Assembly (NCBI GenBank): GCA_905181745.1
Contig: CAJIYV010000058.1
Location: 1-7,139 of the forward strand
DNA length: 7,139 nucleotides
From: an uncultured Actinomycetes bacterium
GTDB taxonomy: Bacteria > Actinomycetota > Actinomycetes > S36-B12
Direction: 5' to 3'
Position 1 is the first letter of the stretch. Every line of letters starts with the position of its first letter. This document shows positions 1-5,245 of the stretch, one piece after another. The notes under the pieces were generated by a model. It was not told where the DNA came from. It worked only from the letters and a program-made list of their open reading frames with translations, and searched no databases. A program made the position numbers and the translations under genes.

Positions 1-272
1 CATTCGTCTCTTGCATCAGGAAGCCAAGTGGCACATGCACCGTCGGTCGAAATGCACAAAGGGGCATCGGATTTGACTAGATTCTCTGGACGATCGCTTC
101 CAAGCACTGGTACTGGTACTGGTTCGAGTACTTTCACTTCAGGCTCGCTGGCCGCGGTCGGCTCTAGTTCTGGGTCAGAGCCACTGGAATCATTTGATGT
201 GCCACAGCTTGAGAGCAGGAGGGTAGCCGCAATCAGCACGACCACTATCCCGTTCCGGTTACGGCTGCGCAC
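1..272 (-). CDS. Putative lipoprotein, N-terminal part (cut by left window edge)
   Basis: Reading leftward from a GTG at 272, the frame stays open for 90 codons to the window edge, so the C-terminus is missing. The N-terminus is a textbook lipoprotein signal: charged n-region (RSRNRNG), hydrophobic stretch IVVVLIAATLLL, then lipobox L-S-S-C with Cys23 as the predicted lipidated residue. After the Cys comes a Ser/Asp/Glu/Pro-rich spacer (about 24-60, including EPVPVPV) and then the start of a folded part with two further cysteines near 73 and 80, which could form a disulfide outside the membrane. A weak purine-rich GGATGG lies 7 bases upstream of the GTG; a TTG at 287 is a possible alternative start. 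The gene diverges from psuK, but nothing visible ties it to pseudouridine metabolism. The lipoprotein call is firm; the function is unknown. Confidence 0.75.
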   Translation of the reverse strand, partial: MRSRNRNGIVVVLIAATLLLSSCGTSNDSSGSDPELEPTAASEPEVKVLEPVPVPVLGSDRPENLVKSDAPLCISTDGACATWLPDARDE

Positions 273-514
273 GATTCCACCATCCAATTCGTGTACAAGA
301 CAATCACAATTAGGCCGTGCGTATGAAATTGTAGGGGGCCCACGTGCCAGACAAGATGCCTGCTGCTGCCAACATTTTTCACGCTATCAACGATTCGCCA
401 TATTGGTTGCCTGGAGTGACTCCATTCTGCGCCAACTTTTGCAGCCACAAGGTCAAACCCGGCCTGGCGGCGGGGCAACCCTGATCGCCAAGACAGCCGG
501 GATAGCATGTTGGA
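273..514. other. Divergent intergenic region between lipoprotein gene and psuK
   Basis: This 242-base stretch separates two divergently read genes and should hold both promoters. I see no convincing -35/-10 pair. A TAGCAT hexamer at 503-508 is a weak -10 match just before the psuK GTG. It contains a perfect odd palindrome at 412-424 and a GC-rich GGGCCCACGTGCC block near 336-348. Two open frames cross it, a 46-codon one on + (344-484) and a 92-codon one on - (245-523). Neither gives a protein I recognise and they overlap each other, so at most one could be real. Confidence 0.6.
412..424. promoter_or_regulatory. Candidate operator: 13-base perfect palindrome
   Basis: TGGAGT-G-ACTCCA is a perfect inverted repeat with 6-base arms around a single central base, about 90 bases upstream of the psuK start and inside the divergent intergenic region. 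That size and position would suit a dimeric regulator of psuK-psuG or of the lipoprotein gene. There is no regulator gene in the window to pair it with, and a 6-base-arm palindrome can arise by chance, so this is tentative. Confidence 0.25.
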
Positions 515-1468
515 GTGGCGCAAATCACGAATTATGTATGCGTGGTGGGTGGCGCAAACCTAGACATCGAGGGACGCGTTCCAGGCTCGCTCTTGCTGGC
601 AGACTCCAACCTGGGCACTGTGATCCGCTCACCTGGTGGAGTGGGACGCAATATCGCTGAAAATTTGACGCGTCTGGATACACCCACCCGACTCATCACT
701 GCCCTAGGTCGCGATGACAACGGCACATGGCTGCACGATCTCACCGCAAAATCCGGTGTTGACCTGACCGACAGTGTGTGGTCCGAATCGGCTCCGACGG
801 CAACCTACTTGTCAGTGATCGATGGCAGCGGCGAGATGGCGGTCGCAGTCAACGACATGGCCGTAATGGATTCCCTCGACGTTGCTGCCCTGCAGGCACG
901 AAGTAACACACTGGAAAACGCTGCAGCTGTGGTCGTCGACTGCAACCTGGCCTCAGAGTGCATCGGCCATATCGCAACCACAAGCGCCAACAGGCCCCTT
1001 TTCGTGGACCCCGTTTCAGTGGCCAAAGCTGGCCGCGTGACACCCCATCTCGCATCGGTCCACACTCTCAAGCCCAACCGGGCAGAGGCCGCGCTGCTCT
1101 CTGGCATCGAAATATCAGACAAACGAAGCCTCAAAGCTGCCGCTAATGCCCTTCTCGATGCTGGCGTGCGCAACGTCGTGATCAGCCTTGCGGCCGATGG
1201 TGTCTTTTTCGCCAACGCCGAGACCTCCGGAATCCTCACTGTGCCACCCCAAAATGTGGCCAGCGTCACTGGAGCAGGAGACGCACTGATGGCGGGTTTG
1301 GTGCATGCTCATTTAGCGAATTTTGATTTGGAAGACGCCGTCCGATTCGCCCTCGTCGCCGCCGTTCTCAGTGCTGCTTCGGCGACCCCGGTGGCGAGGG
1401 GCTTCTCAGCCGAATCCATTCAGCAAATCATCAATGACAAAATAATTATTAAGGAACAGACACCGTGA
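515..1468 (+). CDS. psuK: Pseudouridine kinase (PfkB/ribokinase family)
   Basis: Phosphorylates pseudouridine with ATP to pseudouridine 5'-phosphate in the cytoplasm, the first step of pseudouridine salvage. The 317-residue length matches the family (Escherichia coli PsuK is about 313). Visible motifs in order: VVGGANLDI (10-18), the PfkB glycine motif PGGVGRNIAEN (40-50), a YLS-to-NDM segment (98-115) typical of PsuK, DPVS (165-168), LKPNRAEA (185-192), and the PfkB signature VTGAGDALMAGL (251-262) with GAGD anion hole and Asp256 as the expected catalytic base. The GTG at 515 is the only usable start: an in-frame TAG lies at 503-505, and the start places the VGGANLDI strand at the usual distance from the N-terminus. 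Shine-Dalgarno is poor (TTGGA directly abuts the GTG). The stop overlaps the psuG start, so the two are translationally coupled. Kinase-first order differs from E. coli, where psuG precedes psuK. I am sure of the family and fairly sure of the substrate because of psuG. Confidence 0.95.
   Translation: MAQITNYVCVVGGANLDIEGRVPGSLLLADSNLGTVIRSPGGVGRNIAENLTRLDTPTRLITALGRDDNGTWLHDLTAKSGVDLTDSVWSESAPTATYLSVIDGSGEMAVAVNDMAVMDSLDVAALQARSNTLENAAAVVVDCNLASECIGHIATTSANRPLFVDPVSVAKAGRVTPHLASVHTLKPNRAEAALLSGIEISDKRSLKAAANALLDAGVRNVVISLAADGVFFANAETSGILTVPPQNVASVTGAGDALMAGLVHAHLANFDLEDAVRFALVAAVLSAASATPVARGFSAESIQQIINDKIIIKEQTP
1451..1455 (+). promoter_or_regulatory. Ribosome binding site of psuG
   Basis: AAGGA lies 9 bases before the GTG at 1465, inside the last codons of psuK. 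It supports the GTG start and coupled translation across the GTGA overlap (1465-1468). Confidence 0.7.
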
Positions 1469-2409
1469 AAAATAAGCATCTGAAGATTAGCGCCCCTGTG
1501 GACGAGGCATTGCGTGAGGGAAGAGCGGTCGTGGCCCTTGAGTCGACGATCATTACCCACGGCATGCCCTATCCCCGCAATGTTGAGACGGCCTTGGCCG
1601 TGCAGGCGGCCATTACAGAACGTGGGGCTGTTCCTGCCACCACGGCGGTTTTGGGCGGCAAAATGCGAGTGGGATTGAGTGACGACGAGATCGATGCTCT
1701 GGGCCAAGCCGGCGACACAGCGGTAAAAGTGAGCCGGCGTGATCTCGCTTTCACGATCGCCCACGGGACGGTCGGAGGTACCACCGTTGCGGCCACCATG
1801 ATGCTGGCCGCGATGGCTGGAGTAAGGGTTTTCGCCACCGGTGGTATCGGTGGCGTGCACCGAGGGGCAAGCACCACCTTCGACGTTTCTGCAGACCTTC
1901 AAGAACTAGCGCGCACCGAAGTGGTCGTGGTGTGTGCCGGTCCCAAGTCGATCCTTGACCTTGGACTGACCCTGGAATATTTGGAGACGCACGGCGTGCC
2001 GGTAATTGGGTTCGGAACTGACATGGTGCCTGCCTTTTACAGCCGGGAAAGCGACTTCCACGCTGACTACCGGATCGATGATGCAGCCGGAGTGGCCGCG
2101 GTAATGGCCGTGCGGCGCGACCTAGGTGTGGGCGGCGGGATGCTCGTAACCAACCCCATCCCGGTCGAATACGGCATGGAGCGCTCGGTGATTGATGCGG
2201 CTATCAATACCGCGGTCGCCGAGGCCAGTGCCCGAAACATCATCGGCAAAGGAACCAGCCCATTCCTGCTAGGTCGAATCGTTGAGCTCACGGGCGGCAC
2301 TAGCCTCGATGCCAATATTCAACTAGTCCTGAACAACGCCCGGGTGGCCGCTGATATCGCTATCGCGGATAGCAAGGGCCGAGTCAATCCATCCAACAGT
2401 GGCGGTTGA
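1465..2409 (+). CDS. psuG: Pseudouridine-5'-phosphate glycosidase
   Basis: Splits the C-C glycosidic bond of pseudouridine 5'-phosphate to uracil and ribose 5-phosphate, the second step of pseudouridine degradation; the reaction is reversible in vitro. At 314 residues it is full length (E. coli PsuG is about 312). Family landmarks are clear: VALESTIITHGMPYPRN (23-39) with Glu26, KVSRRDL (88-94) with Lys88, GTVGGTTVAATM (101-112), FATGGIGGVHRG (123-134), Asp144 in the DVSADL segment, VCAGPKSILD (156-165) with Lys161, and LVTNPIP further on. Glu26, Lys88, Asp144 and Lys161 sit at a constant offset of five from E. coli Glu31, Lys93, Asp149 and Lys166, the last being the lysine known to form the Schiff base with the ribose. 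The enzyme should therefore be active and Mn-dependent. The GTG start overlaps the psuK stop by four bases and has a good AAGGA upstream. This gene fixes the substrate of the neighbouring kinase. Confidence 0.97.
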   Translation: MKNKHLKISAPVDEALREGRAVVALESTIITHGMPYPRNVETALAVQAAITERGAVPATTAVLGGKMRVGLSDDEIDALGQAGDTAVKVSRRDLAFTIAHGTVGGTTVAATMMLAAMAGVRVFATGGIGGVHRGASTTFDVSADLQELARTEVVVVCAGPKSILDLGLTLEYLETHGVPVIGFGTDMVPAFYSRESDFHADYRIDDAAGVAAVMAVRRDLGVGGGMLVTNPIPVEYGMERSVIDAAINTAVAEASARNIIGKGTSPFLLGRIVELTGGTSLDANIQLVLNNARVAADIAIADSKGRVNPSNSGG

Positions 2410-2446
2410 CCCTGAGCCTTTGCCGACCACTATCTATTAAGTTTCC

Positions 2447-2452
2447 AAAGGA
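2447..2452 (+). promoter_or_regulatory. Ribosome binding site choosing the GTG start of the MDR gene
   Basis: AAAGGA lies 6 bases before the GTG at 2459. The in-frame ATG at 2477 has no comparable site, so the GTG is preferred. Confidence 0.65.
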
Positions 2453-2458
2453 TCCGTT

Positions 2459-3496
2459 GTGAAGAATGTCGACGTAATGCGGGCAGCGGTTCTCATGGGT
2501 CATGGAGCCATCGATCAACTGCATGTCCGGGAAGACATGCCCATTCCTCGACCTGGAAGCGGAGAAGTGCTCATTCGGGTGGGCGCCAGTGCCGTCAACA
2601 ACACCGATATAAATACGCGTGTCGGATGGTATTCACAAGGTCGTAACGATGCAGATGCGGCGTGGTCCGGGAACCCCATGAAATTTCCTCGGATCCAAGG
2701 CGCCGACTGCTGCGGGCAGATCACGAGCGTGGGCAGCGCCATTGATCCAGCGCGCATTGGAGAACGCGTGCTGGTGCGCACCATGCAAGAGCCCTTAAGT
2801 GTTGACGGCAATCTGATCCCCATCACGCTTGGTTCGGAAATTGATGGCGCATTCGCAGAGTATCTGAGCGTGCGAGCAAGTGAAGCCTTCGTTATCGACA
2901 GTCCTCTCGATGACGCGGAGCTCGCCTCGTTTCCGTGTTCGTACTCCACAGCCGAGGGGCTGCTTCAGCGCGCGCAGGTAGGTGCAGAGCGGGTTCTCAT
3001 CACCGGCGCCTCGGGCGGAGTCGGCTCGGCCGCGGTGCAGCTTGCAGCCATGCGCGGAGCGTCAGTTGTCGCCGGGACGACCGGCGCCCATGCGGATGAC
3101 GTGAGGGGAATCGGAGCCGGCGAGTCAGTTGATCGGGCGGGCGACCTGGTCGATCAGTTGGGTGAGTCCTCAATTGACGTTGTGATTGACCTAGTCGGCG
3201 GGCCGCACTTTGAGAGCCTGCTTCGAGTACTTCGCCCCGGCGGCCGTTACGCAACTGCAGGAGCGGTAGCCGGCCCACACGTCGCTTTGGATCTTCGCGA
3301 CCTCTACCTCAAGGACCTTACTTTTTACGGGTGCACTTTTCATCCCAAGTCGGTCTTTACCGACCTAGTCTCCTACATCGAGCAAGACCGGATCCAGCCT
3401 TTGGTCGCTGCGCGTTATGACTTAACCGATATCCATGAGGCGCAGCGGCGTTTTAGCGAGAAGGATTTCATTGGAAAAATAGCCATCGTGACATGA
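2459..3496 (+). CDS. Zinc-independent MDR-family NAD(P)H-dependent oxidoreductase (quinone oxidoreductase-like)
   Basis: A 345-residue cytoplasmic medium-chain dehydrogenase/reductase. The N-terminal GroES-like domain covers about 8-135 (IPRPGSGEVLIRVGASAVNNTD, in pieces, at 29-50; GERVLVR at 101-107; GAFAEYLSV at 130-138). The C-terminal Rossmann domain carries the nucleotide loop LITGASGGVGSAAVQLA (180-196) and then VVIDLVGG (241-248) and LRPGGRYATAG (258-268). The Cys of the zinc-ADH CHTD motif is replaced by Asn47 (VNNTD), the His-Glu of GHE is Ala82-Asp83 (GADCCG), and the structural four-Cys lobe is absent, so no zinc should be bound. That points to a quinone/enone reductase type rather than an alcohol dehydrogenase. 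The substrate cannot be told from sequence. It starts 49 bases after psuG on the same strand, so read-through transcription is likely, but a link to pseudouridine catabolism is only positional. Confidence 0.9.
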   Translation: MKNVDVMRAAVLMGHGAIDQLHVREDMPIPRPGSGEVLIRVGASAVNNTDINTRVGWYSQGRNDADAAWSGNPMKFPRIQGADCCGQITSVGSAIDPARIGERVLVRTMQEPLSVDGNLIPITLGSEIDGAFAEYLSVRASEAFVIDSPLDDAELASFPCSYSTAEGLLQRAQVGAERVLITGASGGVGSAAVQLAAMRGASVVAGTTGAHADDVRGIGAGESVDRAGDLVDQLGESSIDVVIDLVGGPHFESLLRVLRPGGRYATAGAVAGPHVALDLRDLYLKDLTFYGCTFHPKSVFTDLVSYIEQDRIQPLVAARYDLTDIHEAQRRFSEKDFIGKIAIVT

Positions 3497-3512
3497 CCGA
3501 AGATTCTTGACT

Positions 3513-3531
3513 CAATCAGGCACATTGATTG
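3513..3531. repeat. Inverted repeat CAATCA-N7-TGATTG
   Basis: Perfect 6-base arms around a 7-base spacer, just downstream of the MDR stop. No T-run follows, so it is not a good intrinsic terminator; it could be a weak hairpin or a protein-binding site. A TTGACT hexamer lies at 3507-3512 immediately before it, without a good -10 at the right distance. Confidence 0.3.
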
Positions 3532-3596
3532 CCGTCCTCCTTGTTGGGAGTGAGCCTGCGGCAGTCCACCAGGGCGATTCTCATAAAAGGCAGAAA

Positions 3597-3624
3597 TTGG
3601 TGCTATCCGAGAAGCACGTATGCT
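3597..3624 (+). promoter_or_regulatory. Candidate promoter for the YrhK-like membrane protein
   Basis: TTGGTG (3597-3602) and TATGCT (3619-3624) are 16 bases apart, and the -10 ends 9 bases before the ATG at 3634. Transcription would begin at or next to the start codon, giving a leaderless mRNA, which would explain the missing Shine-Dalgarno. The hexamers match the consensus only partly. Confidence 0.3.
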
Positions 3625-3633
3625 CTTCCCACT

Positions 3634-4341
3634 ATGGCACATCGGTATTTGGTCAAGCGAAAACTTTGGGCTCCCCAAGAAGGTGACTGGTGGAATGCCA
3701 GCACGTTCATCGTTGGGTCGATTCTCTTTGCACTCGGTGCGGTTTTGCCCACACTCTCACGCGTGCCCAGTCAGGCGATTCTTTTTGTCTATCTGATCGG
3801 ATCAACGCTTTACCTGATCGGGGCAATCGTGCAATTGGTTCGCGGTCGACACATGGCGATCCACAGTGCCAGCGAGCCTCTTGCAGCCCGACGCTTAGCA
3901 AACCGAAACTCCTTAGCAGCAACTATTCAAGTAGCCGGTGCCATATTTTTCCAAATATCGGCGACCGGAGATCTACTGCGATTCCTGTCGCCCACGCATC
4001 AAGACCGGATCCTATGGGTGCCTGACCTTACGGGTGCAATCTGCTTCGTGGTGGCAAGTGCCATGTTCTTTTCGCTGCGGTATCCGATTCAACACCGCAA
4101 AGGCAACCCAATAAGCGATCGCACCCTCGCATTATTAAATATTTGGGGTTCACTGTTCTTCGTCGCTTCAGCAATCGGTACCTACGTTCCAGCGTTAACA
4201 GGGGTGTCTCTCTACCCCAAACTAGCGAATATCGGGACATTCATTGGCGCAATCCTCTTTCTCATATCTTCTATCCCTGGGCTGCCTCTGCGGAAACCTG
4301 ACCGCGAAAACAATGACACTGCTGGTCCAAGCATTAAATAG
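3634..4341 (+). CDS. Six-helix membrane protein, YrhK-like
   Basis: A 235-residue integral membrane protein from the chosen ATG. Hydrophobic helices lie at about 22-42, 48-69, 94-115, 127-148, 166-187 and 197-217, grouped as three hairpins, with short basic or polar loops and a charged tail (RKPDRENND). The first hairpin (DWWNASTFIVGSILFALGA, then FVYLIGSTLYLIGA) resembles the YrhK-like domain found in many bacteria, whose function is unknown. Every helix repeats the core G-[SA]-x-x-[FY] (VGSILF, IGSTLY, AGAIFF, TGAICF, WGSLFF, IGAILF), so the protein looks built by repeated hairpin duplication. Start: an in-frame TTG at 3529 and GTG at 3550 would add up to 35 polar residues with no family-like features, and none of the starts has a good Shine-Dalgarno; I prefer ATG 3634 because the sequence becomes protein-like there and a possible promoter sits just upstream. 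No catalytic residues are visible. The membrane-protein call is certain; the YrhK assignment is by pattern memory. Confidence 0.75.
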   Translation: MAHRYLVKRKLWAPQEGDWWNASTFIVGSILFALGAVLPTLSRVPSQAILFVYLIGSTLYLIGAIVQLVRGRHMAIHSASEPLAARRLANRNSLAATIQVAGAIFFQISATGDLLRFLSPTHQDRILWVPDLTGAICFVVASAMFFSLRYPIQHRKGNPISDRTLALLNIWGSLFFVASAIGTYVPALTGVSLYPKLANIGTFIGAILFLISSIPGLPLRKPDRENNDTAGPSIK

Positions 4342-4557
4342 TGAGGACTAGTTTGGAATCATCTCAGCAAAGTCGAAGACGTTGTCTAGGTCATAAATAC
4401 GCTTGATTCGCTCCAGTCGAGGCGAATATCAACCACACTCGATGAAAAAGCCCTAACAGCAAAGATTGTTCCACCCCTCACTAAAGACCTTTAAAATTTC
4501 AGAATGCGTTAGGGGACACTTCCGCACACACGGGGCTGCATCTGGCCTAGATCTCTA
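4342..4557. other. Convergent intergenic region
   Basis: This 216-base AT-richer gap lies between the rightward membrane-protein gene and the leftward three-gene cluster. Apart from the oxidoreductase relic at 4348-4428 I see no gene. A TAAAG-AC-CTTTA palindrome sits at 4482-4493. I see no GC stem followed by a T-run on either strand, so terminators for the two converging units are not obvious. Confidence 0.6.
4348..4428 (-). pseudogene. C-terminal relic of a BBE-type FAD-dependent oxidoreductase
   Basis: On the minus strand, 26 codons ending in a TAG at 4348-4350 read YSPRLERIKR then IYDLDNVFDFAEMIPN. This closely follows the well-known end of berberine-bridge-enzyme-like FAD oxidoreductases, where a Tyr-containing segment is followed by RL-x-x-[IV]K-x-x-YDPDN-[VL]-F and a final [IV]P. 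The usual YDPDN appears as YDLDN. The frame is closed upstream by a TGA at 4429-4431, and nothing upstream in any minus frame resembles the rest of the roughly 450-residue enzyme, which should include the FAD-binding and BBE domains. I therefore read it as the last trace of a deleted gene left between convergent units. The stretch is short, so a chance match is possible but unlikely given the run of matched positions. Confidence 0.6.
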
Positions 4558-5229
4558 TCAACTCTCAATGCCAAAATCTCGAATGGCCTGTTCAAATTTT
4601 GCTCGATCTCGCTCTCCTAAGTCTTCCCAAAGAATTTCGTCGGCTGGCTGTTGCCTCGGAGGAGGAGAAGGAGTAGGGGGAGTAGGAGTAGGAGACTGAA
4701 CTGAAGCAGCACCTGATGGGCCCGCAAGATCTGCTCCGCCAGGAGTTGCAGCCGCCGGTGCAGCTTCCCGTCTGCCTCGACTTCTAGCCACTAAACCTCC
4801 ACCACCAACTAGGGCAGCCAGCACGAGGATGCCCATAATCCACCACGCAGGATTCGAGTCCTCCGAGGTTGAACTGAGATCCGGATTAGCAGTTGGGGTC
4901 GAATCGGGAATTATCGATTCGCCAGCGGCTGCAGCGGTCTCCGATGCTATCGAGGGGGTAGGGGTAGGGGTAGCTGGATCAGAGGGAGCCGCCGACTCTG
5001 AAATAGTTTCGGCTGGCGTGGGTACCGGTGAAGTGGTCGGCGTAGGTGAAGTGGTCGGCGTAGGTGAAGTGGTCGGCGTAGGTGAAGTGGTCGGCGTAGG
5101 GCTTGGCATCGGTCCCCCACCTGCCGAAGCAGTAACAGCTGGGCCTAGGACAAGTGACACCATTAACCCGACTGAAAGGGTACTGCGAACTAAAAGTGCT
5201 CTCCCAAACTTCCCACGCGAACTTTTCAT
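4558..5229 (-). CDS. Signal-peptide, Pro/Thr-rich, single-span envelope protein with cytoplasmic tail
   Basis: A 223-residue protein with a bipartite layout. Residues 1-36 form a signal peptide: basic KSSRGKFGR, hydrophobic SVGLMVSLVLG, cleavage-type end TASA before GGG. Then comes an extracellular Pro/Thr/Ser-rich spacer (about 37-127) that begins with perfect TPTTSP hexapeptide repeats. A membrane helix follows (about 128-148, AWWIMGILVLAALVGGGGLV) with a basic RSRGRR stop, fixing the C-terminus inside. The cytoplasmic part has a second Pro/Thr linker (PTPTPPTPSPPP) and ends in a charged, helix-like segment, DEILWEDLGERDRAKFEQ and a few more residues. Start: ATG 5229 gives a normal signal peptide and sits 16 bases past the upstream gene's stop. 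An in-frame ATG at 5280 would overlap that gene by 35 bases and put 17 extra residues before the signal. Last gene of the leftward cluster. I recognise no family; a sortase LPxTG motif and catalytic residues are absent. A role as a membrane anchor for the coiled-coil neighbours is inference. Confidence 0.8.
   Translation of the reverse strand: MKSSRGKFGRALLVRSTLSVGLMVSLVLGPAVTASAGGGPMPSPTPTTSPTPTTSPTPTTSPTPTTSPVPTPAETISESAAPSDPATPTPTPSIASETAAAAGESIIPDSTPTANPDLSSTSEDSNPAWWIMGILVLAALVGGGGLVARSRGRREAAPAAATPGGADLAGPSGAASVQSPTPTPPTPSPPPRQQPADEILWEDLGERDRAKFEQAIRDFGIES
4659..4697. repeat. Low-complexity purine-rich tract coding a cytoplasmic Pro/Thr linker
   Basis: A GGAG/GTAG-rich run on the plus strand codes, on the minus strand, the PTPTPPTPSPPP linker between the membrane helix and the C-terminal charged segment of the envelope protein. 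A similar GGGGTA-type run at about 4952-4974 codes PTPTPTPS outside the membrane. Confidence 0.7.
5027..5098. repeat. Four perfect 18-base tandem repeats
   Basis: GGTGAAGTGGTCGGCGTA occurs four times in a row with no mismatch (5027, 5045, 5063, 5081), flanked by degenerate partial copies. Each unit codes the hexapeptide TPTTSP (read on the minus strand) in the extracellular spacer of the envelope protein. Since 18 is a multiple of three, copy-number change would lengthen or shorten the spacer without a frameshift. Perfect identity suggests recent expansion by slippage or recombination. Confidence 0.95.
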
Positions 5230-5245
5230 GAGCTCTTCAACTATT

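Noticed and set aside
245..523. 92-codon minus-strand open frame in the psuK upstream region
   Set aside because: It overlaps both the lipoprotein start and the psuK start, has unusual Trp/His/Arg content, and matches nothing I know. A real gene is not excluded but not supported.
28..660. Long plus-strand open frame across the left end and into psuK
   Set aside because: It is antisense to the lipoprotein gene, then overlaps psuK in another frame; its translation is low-complexity Ser/Thr/Gly followed by Arg/Gln-rich sequence without family features.
4482..4493. TAAAG-AC-CTTTA palindrome as a terminator for the convergent genes
   Set aside because: The stem is only five A/T-rich pairs and no T-run follows on either strand.
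4450..4514. CCCTAAC ... GTTAGGG inverted repeat in the convergent gap
   Set aside because: The 7-base arms are about 50 bases apart with no continuing homology, so they are neither a convincing hairpin nor insertion-element ends.
5027..5098. CRISPR-like regular repeat
   Set aside because: The 18-base units are directly adjacent with no spacers and lie inside a coding frame, so this is a coding tandem repeat.
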